From Alcanivoracaceae bacterium (GTDB lineage: Bacteria > Pseudomonadota > Gammaproteobacteria > Pseudomonadales > Alcanivoracaceae): a DNA stretch of 64,000 nt. Below, piece after piece: positions 41,392 to 50,165 of the stretch. Position numbers and translations under genes: made by a program. Position 1 is the stretch's first letter; each line of letters opens with the position of its first letter. The notes beneath the pieces are model-generated. The model saw only the letters and a program-made list of their open reading frames with translations, was not told the DNA's origin and searched no databases. The stretch is from assembly GCA_029212745.1 (NCBI GenBank), contig JARGOL010000010.1, positions 52,892 to 116,891 on the forward strand, in the 5' to 3' direction.

Positions 41392-41732
41392 CATACAACC
41401 GAACTGTCCTCAATACCATCTTCGATCCGGATTGCGCGGCGGACATCGCTGACAAAAATACGGCCATCGCCGCGTAGTCCGGTATGCGCTTCGGTTTTCA
41501 ACACCTGGATCACTTCATCCACGTACTGATCGTGACAGATGATTTCCACTTTTACGTGTTTGACAAAATCGCCAGCACCGTCAATCGGGTTGGTGGCACT
41601 GGTGTTGACCTTGCTCCTGCCGAAGCCGACGACGTGGGCGACACTCATGCCGGTGACGCCCTGCACGCGATGCAGGGCCAGGGTCACGGCTTCCAGCTTG
41701 CGGTGTTTGATATAGGCTGTGATCTCTTGCAT
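41391..41732 (-). CDS. P-II-like protein of metal-efflux operon
   Basis: 113 aa, with the ferredoxin-like P-II fold: MQEITAYIKHRKLEAVTLAL, GVTGMSVAHVVGFGR, VEIICHDQYVDEVIQVLKTE and GDGRIFVSDVRRAIRI. The last block matches the B/C-loop end of GlnB/GlnK, but the T-loop Tyr region is replaced by a short SKVNTSATN segment, so it is not the nitrogen sensor. Similar P-II-like genes sit next to CzcA/CusA pumps, where they may sense a metal or nucleotide. It follows czcA by 15 bases on the same strand and is the last gene of the operon. Confidence 0.85.
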   Translation of the reverse strand: MQEITAYIKHRKLEAVTLALHRVQGVTGMSVAHVVGFGRSKVNTSATNPIDGAGDFVKHVKVEIICHDQYVDEVIQVLKTEAHTGLRGDGRIFVSDVRRAIRIEDGIEDSSVV

Positions 41733-41747
41733 GTCAGTTGCTCCAGA

Positions 41748-44700
41748 TTAGTGTGATTCGCTCATGTCGGCGGGCTTGTCGGCAAACCAGTGGTACAGCG
41801 CGGGAATAACCAGCAGGGTCAATATGGTGGCTGTAACCAGACCACCAACGACGACAGTGGCCAGTGGTCGCTGCACCTCACTGCCAGTGCCGGTGGCGAA
41901 CAACAGCGGAAACAACCCAAGGGCGGTTGTGACAGCTGTCATGATCACCGCGCGTAGTCTGGCGCAGGCGGCGCGCACACTGGCTTCGGCAATGGACATA
42001 CCGTCCTTGACCAGTTCATTGAGGTAACTGACCAGTACCAGGCCGTTTTCGAGAGCGATACCAAAGAGGGCGATGAAGCCGACCGAGGCAGGCACTGAAA
42101 GGCTCTGGCCGCTTAACCACAGCGCGACGATACCGCCGACCAGTGCCAGCGGGATGTTGAGCATGATAAGCAGTGCATTTCGCAGGGACCGGAAATTGAC
42201 GAACAGCATCAGAAATACCAGCGCCAGGGTAATAGGAACCACAATCATTAGACGCTTGTTCGCCTGCTGCTGAAGTTCGAACTGTCCTCCCCATTTGAGG
42301 AAATACCCCGGTGGCAAGTCCACTTGCGCGGCGATGGCAGCATCGGCCTCGGCCACGAAGGAACCGATATCCCGGTCGCGGACATTGGTCTGGATGGTGA
42401 TAAAACGCTGATTGTTTTCCCGGGTGATCTGGCGCGGCCCCACCACCTCCTCGATGTCTGCCAGTTCCTCCAGAGGGATACGCTGGCCAGAAGCGTTTTC
42501 GATAATGAGCTGCCCGATGACATCGGCCCGGTTGCGAGCGGACTCTTCAAGCCGGACATAGATGTCAAAACGGCGGATGCCCTCGAATACCTGTCCGGCC
42601 TCGCCGCCGCCCACGGCGACGCTCAAGGTGCGCTGCACATCGCTGACATTCAGGCCATAGCGGGCGATGGCATCCCGATTCAGCGTGATACGCAGTTGCG
42701 GCGTGCCGCCAATTTGATCGCGCTGGACATCCTGAGCACCTTGAACAGTGCGTATTACCTGTTCGATAGCCTGTGCTTTCTCGGCCAGAACATCCAGGTC
42801 GTCGCCAAACAGCTTGGCGGCAAGCTCGGCCTTTGTGCCGGTCAGCAATTCATCTACAGCCGCCGCGATGGGCTGGGTGAAGTTGAACTGTGCGCCAGGA
42901 AAGTCTGCGAATTTTTCGCCCATTGCTGCATAGAGGCCGTCGAGTGTCTCTGCGCTCTGCCATTCGTCCTGGGGCTTCAGCGCCACGAAAATTTCCGCGT
43001 TATTCACCGGATCGGCGTGCGCACCGACTTCACCACGACCAATCCGTGATACCACTTGAGTGACTTCAGGGAATGCGGCTATCAGTTGTCGCTCGAATAC
43101 ACCGATTGTTGTCTCGGCTTTTTCCAGCGAAATGGATGGCGCCATGGTGGCACGAATCAGTAGATCCCCCTCATTGAAGCGCGGGACGAACTCCGATCCC
43201 AGCCGTGGAGCGACCAAAATGCCAATAAGTAAAACCACAGCCGCAATCGTCAGCGCCACGCCACGGCGGGCGACCATGGTCTCTACCAGCGGTTGGTATC
43301 CTTTCAGCAGCAGGCTGACAATATCCTTTTGGGGTTTGTCAGCACCTTCCTGGGGACGCCTCATCAGCAGGGACGAGGCCACCGGCGCCACGATCAAGGC
43401 AAAGACGAGTGAGCCGAGCATGGCTACCGCCACGGTATAGGCCAGTGGCCGGAAGGTCGCTCCTTCTACACCCTGAAGGGTAAACAACGGCAAAAACACA
43501 ATAATGATAATACTGATGGCAAACAGAATAGGGCGCGCCACGGCCTGACAGGCTCTGGCCACCAGATGCAGGCGCGATTCGTCCGGGGAGGATTCACGCA
43601 ACATCCGGTCGATGTTCTCTACCACCACGACTGCGCCATCCACCATCATGCCGATCGCGATGGCAATCCCGCCCAGCGACATCAGGTTGGCGGAGATATC
43701 GAAGAATTTCATGGCGAGAAACGTGAAGCCGACGGAAAACGGGATCGACAGTGCCACCACGATGCTGGGCCGGAGCCCTCCCATAAACGCCAGTAACACC
43801 AGCGCTACCAGAATGATTCCTTGCAACAAGGCATTGATAACGGTGCTCACCGCCGCCTTGACCAATGTTGCCTGGTCGTAATAGGGCTGGACCTCGATGC
43901 CCTCGGGCAGGTTCTCGTTGATCGTGGCAAGTTCCTCCTTGACGGCGGCGATGACCTGGGAGGTATTGCTGCCGATCAGTTTCAGCACCATCCCTACAAC
44001 CACTTCTCCTTCGCCGTCCTTGGTGGTGAGTCCGCGCCTGATTTCGCCACCTATGTCCAATTCACCCAGCTGGTGTAGATAAACGGGCGTGCCGTCGATG
44101 GTTTTCACTACGATATTGCGCAGTGCCTCAAGGTCCGTGGCCAGACCGACGGAGCGCACGATGTACTCTTCATCATTCTTGACGATGAACTGTGCCCCGG
44201 CGTTGGCATTGTTGGCCTCTATGCGCTCCTTGATGTCGGGCAGTGACACGTCATATCGAAGCAGGGCGTTGGGGTCGATGCGCACCTGAAATTGCTTGAC
44301 CTCACCGCCGATGGAAAGGACTTCCGTCACGCCTTTGACTGTCTGCAGGTTGAACTTGATGATCCAGTCTTGGACCTCGCGCAATTCCGTGTTGCTGTAC
44401 TGTCCGCTGGTGTCCTCCAGCACGTAGAAAAGAATCTGTCCAAGCCCGGTGGTAATGGGGCCCATAACCGGCTCACCGAAGCCGTCGGGAATAGTCTCCC
44501 GAGCCACCTGCAACCGTTCCCCCACTAACTGTCGGGCAAAGTAGATGTCAGTGCCATCCTCGAAATAGATGTTGACCACCGACAGGCCAAAGTTGGAGAT
44601 CGACCGCACATGGTCCAGTTGCGGCAAGCCATTCATGGCGCTTTCGATGGGGTACGTGACGTACTTTTCTACCTCTTCCGGCGCCAGGCCTTCAGTTTCC

Positions 44701-44849
44701 ACAAACACCTGCACCAAAGACGGTGAGATGTCCGGGTAGGCGTCAACAGGCAGGGTTCGGTAGGCGGAGTACCCGCCGATAAGCATTGCCAGAGAGATCA
44801 CGACAACCAGCAGTCGGTTCTCCAGCGCAAAACGAATAAGGGTTTGCAT
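41748..44849 (-). CDS. czcA: Heavy-metal RND efflux pump, CzcA/CusA family
   Basis: 1033 aa inner-membrane proton antiporter that drives metal ions through the CzcCBA channel. Twelve membrane segments are expected; the family hallmarks seen are the N-terminal LPVDAYPDISPSLVQVFVET, the conserved GMMVDGAVVVVENIDRML of TM4 (charged proton-relay residues), and two large periplasmic loops. VDGAVVVVEN fits the HME-RND group (Czc/Ncc rather than Acr). The substrate, probably Zn/Cd/Co, is inferred from the CDF and MerR genes of the same locus. Starts 15 bases after czcB. Confidence 0.93.
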   Translation of the reverse strand: MQTLIRFALENRLLVVVISLAMLIGGYSAYRTLPVDAYPDISPSLVQVFVETEGLAPEEVEKYVTYPIESAMNGLPQLDHVRSISNFGLSVVNIYFEDGTDIYFARQLVGERLQVARETIPDGFGEPVMGPITTGLGQILFYVLEDTSGQYSNTELREVQDWIIKFNLQTVKGVTEVLSIGGEVKQFQVRIDPNALLRYDVSLPDIKERIEANNANAGAQFIVKNDEEYIVRSVGLATDLEALRNIVVKTIDGTPVYLHQLGELDIGGEIRRGLTTKDGEGEVVVGMVLKLIGSNTSQVIAAVKEELATINENLPEGIEVQPYYDQATLVKAAVSTVINALLQGIILVALVLLAFMGGLRPSIVVALSIPFSVGFTFLAMKFFDISANLMSLGGIAIAIGMMVDGAVVVVENIDRMLRESSPDESRLHLVARACQAVARPILFAISIIIIVFLPLFTLQGVEGATFRPLAYTVAVAMLGSLVFALIVAPVASSLLMRRPQEGADKPQKDIVSLLLKGYQPLVETMVARRGVALTIAAVVLLIGILVAPRLGSEFVPRFNEGDLLIRATMAPSISLEKAETTIGVFERQLIAAFPEVTQVVSRIGRGEVGAHADPVNNAEIFVALKPQDEWQSAETLDGLYAAMGEKFADFPGAQFNFTQPIAAAVDELLTGTKAELAAKLFGDDLDVLAEKAQAIEQVIRTVQGAQDVQRDQIGGTPQLRITLNRDAIARYGLNVSDVQRTLSVAVGGGEAGQVFEGIRRFDIYVRLEESARNRADVIGQLIIENASGQRIPLEELADIEEVVGPRQITRENNQRFITIQTNVRDRDIGSFVAEADAAIAAQVDLPPGYFLKWGGQFELQQQANKRLMIVVPITLALVFLMLFVNFRSLRNALLIMLNIPLALVGGIVALWLSGQSLSVPASVGFIALFGIALENGLVLVSYLNELVKDGMSIAEASVRAACARLRAVIMTAVTTALGLFPLLFATGTGSEVQRPLATVVVGGLVTATILTLLVIPALYHWFADKPADMSESH

Positions 44850-44864
44850 ACTGTTTTCCCGCGA

Positions 44865-45854
44865 TTAGTGGTTGTGGCCGGATTCAAATTCGCTTTTCTG
44901 AAGCTCCGCCTTGAGCACAAAGCCGCCCTTGGAGACATACTTTTCGCCAGCACTAAGGCCTGCCAGAATCTCGACCTGATCACTGTCGTTGCGGCCTACC
45001 TTTACCGCCCGTGGCTGCCAGGTTTCGCCTTGTTGCACAAAAATGGTCGGCTGGCTTTCAACATCGATGACGGCGCTTTGGGGGACTACGACGGCGGCAG
45101 GGAATTCGTCGAGGGTAATGTTAGCCCTGACGAACATGCCGGGCTTCCATTCCAGATTCTCATTGGCCAGAAAAACGCGCGCCAGGCCGGTGCGTGTGCC
45201 TTCGTCCACAAGGGGGGCCACATAGTCGATAGTGGCGTTGACTGACTCAGGTCCGTGAGTGGTCGTGATGCGCACGGGCTGCCCCGCTTTTACACGCGAT
45301 ATTTGTTTCGGATAGAGGGAGATGTCTACCCAGAGAGTTGATAAATCTGCGATAACGAAAGCAGTATCGTCTGGGGACAGATGTTCTCCCTGTGCCACCT
45401 GACGTTTGATGACGACGCCATCTATCAGGGACTTCAGCGAAAAGCGTACGAGTGTGTCTGAGCTCTCTGCTTCCGCGAGAGTGTCTCCCGCCTTGATGTG
45501 GTCACCAATCCTGGCTCGTATCTTGGTGATTTTTGCTGCAAAACGCGGTGTGATTTGTGCCACAGCTTCCTCGTTGAGCCGTACTTCCGCAGGAAGAGAT
45601 GCCTGTTGGCGAATGACGCCGGTCTGGGCAGACGCGATTTCGCCTCCGAACTCACGCAGAAGTTCGGCGCTGAAGGTCAGTTCTGGCTCTTCATTTTCCT
45701 CATGATCTTCATCATGGTCATCATGGAGAGGGCCTGGTTCATGCTGCGCTTTTTCCAGGGTGTCCTGCTTACTTGAATTGGCCTCTGACGCAAACAAGGT
45801 AGTGGAACTGGTCAGGAGCAAAATCACCATCAGGTTCGGGATTACTTTCTTCAT
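44865..45854 (-). CDS. czcB: Membrane-fusion protein of metal efflux, CzcB family
   Basis: 329 aa periplasmic adaptor. Signal peptide (residues 1-23), then a His/Asp/Glu-rich stretch (HDDHDEDHEENEEP, residues 45-58) likely to bind metal, a barrel-sandwich (lipoyl-like) domain around KITKIRARIGDHIKAGDTL and GVVIKRQVAQGEHL, a beta-barrel with WVDISLYPKQISRVKAGQPV and a membrane-proximal end with a final His tail. The hairpin between the lipoyl halves is short. Its ATG overlaps the end of czcC by four bases (ATGA), so the genes are coupled. Confidence 0.92.
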   Translation of the reverse strand: MKKVIPNLMVILLLTSSTTLFASEANSSKQDTLEKAQHEPGPLHDDHDEDHEENEEPELTFSAELLREFGGEIASAQTGVIRQQASLPAEVRLNEEAVAQITPRFAAKITKIRARIGDHIKAGDTLAEAESSDTLVRFSLKSLIDGVVIKRQVAQGEHLSPDDTAFVIADLSTLWVDISLYPKQISRVKAGQPVRITTTHGPESVNATIDYVAPLVDEGTRTGLARVFLANENLEWKPGMFVRANITLDEFPAAVVVPQSAVIDVESQPTIFVQQGETWQPRAVKVGRNDSDQVEILAGLSAGEKYVSKGGFVLKAELQKSEFESGHNH

Positions 45855-47149
45855 TGTGCGATCTCCTGCTTACCGCTGAGGGACAGGCTCAGGCCGGTGA
45901 GGCGTTCAATTTCGTTACGGTGCTGGTGGAAGCGGGCGGCGAGTTCAATGGCCTGCTGTTCGAGAGCAATCTGTTCCTGCTGTGCGCTGGTCAGGTCAAG
46001 CAGGCTGTAGCGGCCGACGCGGTAGCCTTTCTCGATGTCACGGTAAAGTTGACGGGCGAGAGGCAAGGCACTGTCCTCGACCAGGGCAAGCTCCTCGCGA
46101 ACCAGTGACAGGTTTCGATACAGGGCTTGCAGAGCCGAGATCAGCTCTATCCGGCGGGCGTTCAGCTGTGCCTCGCTTTCGGCAAGCTGAGCCTGGGCGC
46201 GGGCAATATTGCCGCGATTGGGATTGCGCAGGTTCAGGGGAATGGACAGGCCCGCCACCAGGGTGTTGTCGTCGGTGAGTCGGTCGTGGCGCGCACCCAG
46301 CGTGATCTCTACGTCCCGCCGGCCATTGGCCTTGGCAAGACGCATCTGGGCCTCCTGTAGCCGGGCTTCGTTGGCAAGACGCATCAGGTCGGGCGCCTGA
46401 TCAAGCTGCGCGTTGATTGCCTGCAGCGTGGGCAATTCAGGCAGCGGACGGAGGGCAGTCACTGGCACCAGATCTACAACATCGGCTTCACCCCAGAGTG
46501 CCGCCAGCTGCTGACTGGCTGCATCGCGCTCCACTTGGGCCCGTTGTAACGCAATATCGGCTTGCTGGGAGGCCAGCGTCAGGCGGGTAAGATCTGCCTG
46601 GGGCGCGGCGCCGGCACGTACCCGCTGGCGGGCAGCGGACTCCGATTGCCGTGTGAGTGCAAGGCTGCGCTGCGCCAGCTCGACCTGCTCCTGCAGGGTT
46701 GCCAGAAGGATGTATCGGCTGACTGCCTCGCCGAGTATGTCCAGCCGGGCCTGTTCGTAGGCCAGGCGCGAGTCGTCGCGCGCAAGGCTGGCTACCGCCA
46801 TACGCTCGCGGCGCTTTCCGCCCAGCTCGATGACCTGGCTCAGCGCCAGCGTCAGCTCGGCGCCGTTAACGCCATCAGCCGGTGCCTTGCCGGCCAGGTT
46901 TTCTGCTTCCAGTGTCAGCGTGGGTTGTGGCCTCAGTGCCGCCTGTAGCCGGTCGGCATCCGCGGCCCTGAGGCGGTACGGAAACGTTGCCAGGGTTGGA
47001 TTGCGCTCCAGCGTGAGGTTCAGCGCCTCAGCAAGGGCAACAGGTTTCCCATCCGTTTGTGGCTTGGTGTCTGCCAAAGCCATCTGGCTGGCAAAAGCGC
47101 CCGCCATGGCCAGCGCCCACAGGCGGCGGCCGAGTATTCGGAAATGCAT
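45851..47149 (-). CDS. czcC: Outer-membrane factor of metal efflux, CzcC/TolC family
   Basis: 432 aa. Signal peptide ending near ASQMALA (residue 26), then the repeated helical halves of the TolC fold (ALAEALNLTLERNPTLATF, LTLALSQVIELGGKRRERM, and a second half starting around NLRNPNRGNIARAQ). The IELGGKR block is typical of CzcC-type channels. It forms the trimeric outer-membrane duct for CzcBA. First of the czcCBA genes, 51 bases after the His-rich gene upstream. Confidence 0.9.
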   Translation of the reverse strand: MHFRILGRRLWALAMAGAFASQMALADTKPQTDGKPVALAEALNLTLERNPTLATFPYRLRAADADRLQAALRPQPTLTLEAENLAGKAPADGVNGAELTLALSQVIELGGKRRERMAVASLARDDSRLAYEQARLDILGEAVSRYILLATLQEQVELAQRSLALTRQSESAARQRVRAGAAPQADLTRLTLASQQADIALQRAQVERDAASQQLAALWGEADVVDLVPVTALRPLPELPTLQAINAQLDQAPDLMRLANEARLQEAQMRLAKANGRRDVEITLGARHDRLTDDNTLVAGLSIPLNLRNPNRGNIARAQAQLAESEAQLNARRIELISALQALYRNLSLVREELALVEDSALPLARQLYRDIEKGYRVGRYSLLDLTSAQQEQIALEQQAIELAARFHQHRNEIERLTGLSLSLSGKQEIAQ

Positions 47150-47200
47150 GTGTTACTCCCGTTACGACAGTCACAGCGGCACGAGGCCGCAAAGAAAGGG

Positions 47201-47563
47201 TCAGGACTGCAACGGGCTATCCGGAGGGGGGACCGGGGGGCTGTAGGAGGGGGAGTCAGGTGTCACCCCGTTCAGGGGTAACCAGTCCCGGGTCGGCCCC
47301 GGGACGGGTATGCCGATGTCATCACCAGCGAGAACCAGTGGACTGTGGCTGTGGCAGCTGTGATGAGAGGCACAATCTGCTTTTTCAGTATCGTGGCCCT
47401 GAACATGCTCGGCGAGATGCCCGTCATGATGCGTTTGGGCAAGCACCTCTTCCTGCACGGAATGAATCGCCTCTTCTCCCAGAACTACCACCGCATTCAC
47501 CAGCATGAACACGGCCAGTATCAAGGCCGTGACAGCAGTTCTTGTGGGTGAATGGTGGGTCAT
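47201..47563 (-). CDS. His-rich exported protein of the czc operon, 120 aa
   Basis: Signal-like hydrophobic N-terminus (ALILAVFMLVNAVVVLG) followed by a His/Cys-rich segment (HHDGHLAEHVQGHDTEKADC and ASHHSCHSH) and a Pro/Ser-rich tail. It is probably periplasmic and may buffer or sense metal, like CzcI/CopL-type proteins. The start at 47563 is chosen (MTHHSPTRTA); an in-frame ATG seven codons earlier (47584) is equally possible since neither has a clear ribosome binding site. It lies between the CDF gene and czcC on the same strand. Confidence 0.75.
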   Translation of the reverse strand: MTHHSPTRTAVTALILAVFMLVNAVVVLGEEAIHSVQEEVLAQTHHDGHLAEHVQGHDTEKADCASHHSCHSHSPLVLAGDDIGIPVPGPTRDWLPLNGVTPDSPSYSPPVPPPDSPLQS

Positions 47564-47627
47564 TCGCAGCGGTTTCCGAGTCATTTGCGATGAATGCGCA
47601 TAGATACTAGCAGCCCACTGGGCTGCG

Positions 47628-48254
47628 TCAATGTGTGCTATCCGTCGGCTGCGATGCTTCCTGGCGAGCCTGGCGTAATATGGATACGGCACTGTGGGTG
47701 AACAGACTGGCCATGATCAGGGCAAAAATCAGGTCCGGCCAGGGGGAGTCCAGCCACGCGACGAGCACGGCGGCTACCAGCACACCCAGGTTGCCGATGG
47801 CGTCGTTCCGCGAACACAACCAGACGGAGCGGACGTTGGCGTCACCATCGCGAAAGCGCATCAGCAACAAGGCACTGACCACGTTGGCTACCAGTGCCAG
47901 CACCGCGACACTGCCCATCCACAGCGCCACCGGCGGTTCCGGTCGCATGGATGCCTGCAGCGTCATGATCAGGACCGTGGCGCCCATGACCAGCAGCGAC
48001 AGGCCTTTGAAGGTCGCCGCGCGACTGCGCCACAGCAGCGGCTTGCCGATCACCCACAGGCTGAGTGCATAGGTTGCCGTGTCGCCGGCGAAATCCAGTG
48101 CATCAGCCTGCAGTGCCTGTGAGCCGGACAGCGCGCCGGTGACCATCTCGACAGCGAACATGATTGCGTTAATGCCGATAACGATCCAGAGTGTCCGGCG
48201 ATAGGCTGGCGACTGACCATCAAAGCCTGTCGTGTTGTTGCAGCAGTCCGCCAT
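47628..48254 (-). CDS. Cation-diffusion-facilitator-type transporter without C-terminal domain
   Basis: 208 aa with six predicted membrane segments. The TM2 site (ALQADALDFAGDTATYAL) and the TM5 site (RNDAIGNLGVLVAAVLV) carry the Asp/Asn residues that bind metal in CDF proteins such as CzcD and ZitB, and a short Cys-Cys motif (MADCC) opens the protein. It ends soon after TM6, so the cytoplasmic metal-sensing domain of typical CDFs (about 90 residues more) is absent. It is the first gene under the MerR-type promoter at 48303-48333 and probably exports Zn or Cd into the periplasm for CzcCBA. Confidence 0.87.
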   Translation of the reverse strand: MADCCNNTTGFDGQSPAYRRTLWIVIGINAIMFAVEMVTGALSGSQALQADALDFAGDTATYALSLWVIGKPLLWRSRAATFKGLSLLVMGATVLIMTLQASMRPEPPVALWMGSVAVLALVANVVSALLLMRFRDGDANVRSVWLCSRNDAIGNLGVLVAAVLVAWLDSPWPDLIFALIMASLFTHSAVSILRQARQEASQPTDSTH

Positions 48255-48302
48255 GTGGGAGCTCCTTGTGCGGTTCAGTTGTACTGGTCAGGATTCCATG
48301 CA

Positions 48303-48333
48303 AGCATAAAACCTGTAGTCATTGTAGGTTCAA
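48303..48333 (-). promoter_or_regulatory. MerR-type promoter of the czc operon (19-bp spacer)
   Basis: On the minus strand: -35 TTGAAC (48333-48328), spacer of exactly 19 bases, -10 TATGCT (48308-48303). The spacer contains the dyad AACCTACAATGACTACAGGTT. Overlong 19-20-bp spacers are the signature of promoters activated by MerR-family regulators, and the regulator gene starts five bases away in the opposite direction. Confidence 0.85.
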
Positions 48334-48337
48334 GCCT

Positions 48338-48775
48338 ATGTCCACCATCGGAAAACTGGCCCGTGATGCCGGCTGTACAGTCAGCCTGATCCGGCACTAT
48401 GAACGCGAAGGGCTGATGCCGGAGCCAGCACGTACGGAGGGTAATCAGCGCCGCTATGGTGACGCCCACCGTCGGCGCCTGTTGTTCATCCGTCATGCCC
48501 GTGAGTTGGGCTTCAATCTCTCTGATATCCGCAGCCTGCTGGGAATGGCCACCGATCCCGGTGCTTCCTGTGCCGAAGTTGACTCCCTGGCGCGCCAGCA
48601 CCTGGCTCGGGTTGAGGAGCGTATTGGTCGCCTGCAGAGCATGCAGCGAGAGCTGAGTCGCGTAATAGCTGAATGCGGTGCCGGAGAGATTGGCCAGTGC
48701 CGAATTATCGAAGCGTTGTCTGACCACAGCCTGTGCGATCACCAGCATGCGGAACCCGACGAGGTATTCCGCTGA
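48338..48775 (+). CDS. MerR-family metal-responsive regulator (CadR/PbrR type)
   Basis: 145 aa. Start at 48338. N-terminal winged helix-turn-helix (STIGKLARDAGCTVSLIRHY, EREGLMPEPARTEGNQRRY) is followed by the long dimerisation helix and three Cys at the positions used for metal binding: GASC near residue 77-80, then AECGAGEIGQC near 110-119. A His/Cys-containing tail (DHSLCDHQH) suits a CadR-type sensor for Cd/Zn or Pb. It should bind the dyad between itself and the CDF gene and untwist the 19-bp spacer on metal binding. Confidence 0.92.
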   Translation: MSTIGKLARDAGCTVSLIRHYEREGLMPEPARTEGNQRRYGDAHRRRLLFIRHARELGFNLSDIRSLLGMATDPGASCAEVDSLARQHLARVEERIGRLQSMQRELSRVIAECGAGEIGQCRIIEALSDHSLCDHQHAEPDEVFR

Positions 48776-48788
48776 GCACGATGCCTGC

Positions 48789-49145
48789 TCACTCGTTGCG
48801 TTCCAGGATTGTTCTCAAATCTTCTGGAACAGGCATCGGACGGAACGCGTTGACGTTTGCCCCGCCTGTGTTACCCATTGGAAGCTTGCCTGTTATATGG
48901 CCCAGTGGTGTCAGCGCCAGACGCGCTATCTGCCCGAGTATTTCGCGCAAATCCTTGCGCTGAAAGGCCACCATCAACATGTGCCAGTGGGTTCTCAGGT
49001 GGAGTGAAAACCAGCGTTGGCCGAGAATGTGCGCGCGCTCCAGATGCTGAAATGCCGTTCCTGCGTCACCTGTGATCCGTGCCTGTAAAGCACTGGACAT
49101 TTCCTGCTCGAACGCAGTCTTGACATGTGTTGGCAATTTTCCCAT
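48789..49145 (-). CDS. DUF3703 family protein
   Basis: 118 aa, helical. Contains the family pattern: an N-terminal helix (HVKTAFEQEMSSAL), AFQHLERAHILGQRWFSLHL, RTHWHMLMVAFQRKDLREIL, and GNTGGANVNAFRPMPVPEDL. DUF3703 genes are often linked to metal-resistance clusters with MerR regulators, as here. The function is unknown; the conserved His residues (HLERAH, HLRTHWHM) could bind metal. It has its own MerR-type promoter just upstream at 49181-49211, so it is probably co-regulated with the czc operon although the genes face away from the regulator. Confidence 0.85.
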   Translation of the reverse strand: MGKLPTHVKTAFEQEMSSALQARITGDAGTAFQHLERAHILGQRWFSLHLRTHWHMLMVAFQRKDLREILGQIARLALTPLGHITGKLPMGNTGGANVNAFRPMPVPEDLRTILERNE

Positions 49146-49180
49146 GGCGTTTCTCCAGTGAGGGATCAGACAGAGCCACC

Positions 49181-49211
49181 ATTGAAAAACATGTCACGGT
49201 TGTAGGTTCAA
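49181..49211 (-). promoter_or_regulatory. Second MerR-type promoter, for DUF3703 gene
   Basis: Minus strand: -35 TTGAAC (49211-49206), 19-base spacer, -10-like TTCAAT (49186-49181). The stretch ACTTGAACCTACAA resembles the czc promoter half-site at 48318-48333, but the second half of the dyad is degenerate. Confidence 0.65.
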
Positions 49212-49223
49212 GTCCTGTTTGGG

Positions 49224-49559
49224 TCAGGAATGATGTGCCATTGAAGGACCAAAAAAGATCAGACTTGCGCCGACGAGGCACAGCGCGGCACCGGCCATGT
49301 CCAGGGACGATGGCGTTTGCTTTTCCACCACGGCGCCCCATAGCAAGGATGCGATGATGTAAACGCCGCCGTAGGCTGCGTAGGCGCGACCAGCAAAGCT
49401 CGCTTCGATCTGGGTAAGCGCCCAGGCGAAGCCGGCCAGGGCCAGCATGCCGGGAATCAGCCAGAGGGCAGACTTGTCAAGCTTGAGCCATGCCCAGAAT
49501 GAAAAGCAGCCGGCAATTTCCAGTAATGCGGCAAGGGGAAACCAGTAAACAGACGACAT
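49224..49559 (-). CDS. ynfA: YnfA/UPF0060 family membrane protein
   Basis: 111 aa, four membrane helices. [60 protein letters not shown] and the final [19 protein letters not shown] are the conserved YnfA blocks; the Glu in the first helix is kept. It belongs to the drug/metabolite (SMR-like) superfamily and forms dimers in the inner membrane. It precedes the DUF3703 gene on the same strand with 78 bases between, within which a separate promoter lies. Confidence 0.92.
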   Translation of the reverse strand: MSSVYWFPLAALLEIAGCFSFWAWLKLDKSALWLIPGMLALAGFAWALTQIEASFAGRAYAAYGGVYIIASLLWGAVVEKQTPSSLDMAGAALCLVGASLIFFGPSMAHHS

Positions 49560-50165
49560 GATTATTCCTTGTAATCAGGGCGATTTGATTCGCCCCTGGA
49601 TGATCTCTTACCGGCTGTGTCCCGCCAGCGCAAAATTCCGTGTGGGATATTCTGGCCGGATGATGTTAAGCCGTCTTGTTGCTGCCTGACCGAGTTGTCT
49701 TGAGATTGCTTTGCAATCTGTCTGGAAACGGCAAAAGTTCGTTCGTTATGGTTCGCAGATACTCATGGAAATCCGGCGCGCTGGTATAGCTTTTAGTATA
49801 GCTTTTCACCCTCTAAAACAAATTAAGTCATTGAAAATCAAGGAACACGCACTGCTGCATCATGGGTGTGTGGTTCCCGAGATCCGCTTTCGAGCTTTTT
49901 TTAGCGTCTGCCATGAGTTCTGCGTGTCCCCCTGAGCGACGCATTCTACGTCAGCCCGGTGGGGTTGAGAAGAGCGGCAATCCCGCTGTTGTACGCAGAA
50001 AACATATTAAAATCCGTCGCTTAGCGAAAAAGTCCCGGTTGTCCCGGGGTTGTCTGATGACCTCGTTCCGACCATGTCCGGACCGCAAGAGCTGGTCTAC
50101 AATAGGTGATCTGTCATTACCGGATGAAACAGCACGGATGCATCGGGCCCGCTTTAAAGTCGCCA
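49560..50165. other. Intergenic region, no gene supported
   Basis: About 600 bases between the metal-resistance cluster and the sensor kinase. Open frames here have no ribosome binding site and unnatural composition. GTATAGCTTTT occurs twice in tandem at 49784-49794 and 49796-49806. Likely holds the promoter of ynfA (left) and of the kinase gene (right), but no convincing hexamers were identified. Confidence 0.5.

Noticed and set aside
49711..49935. A 74-aa gene in the gap before the sensor kinase
   Set aside because: No ribosome binding site, no pattern, unusual residue composition; kept as intergenic.
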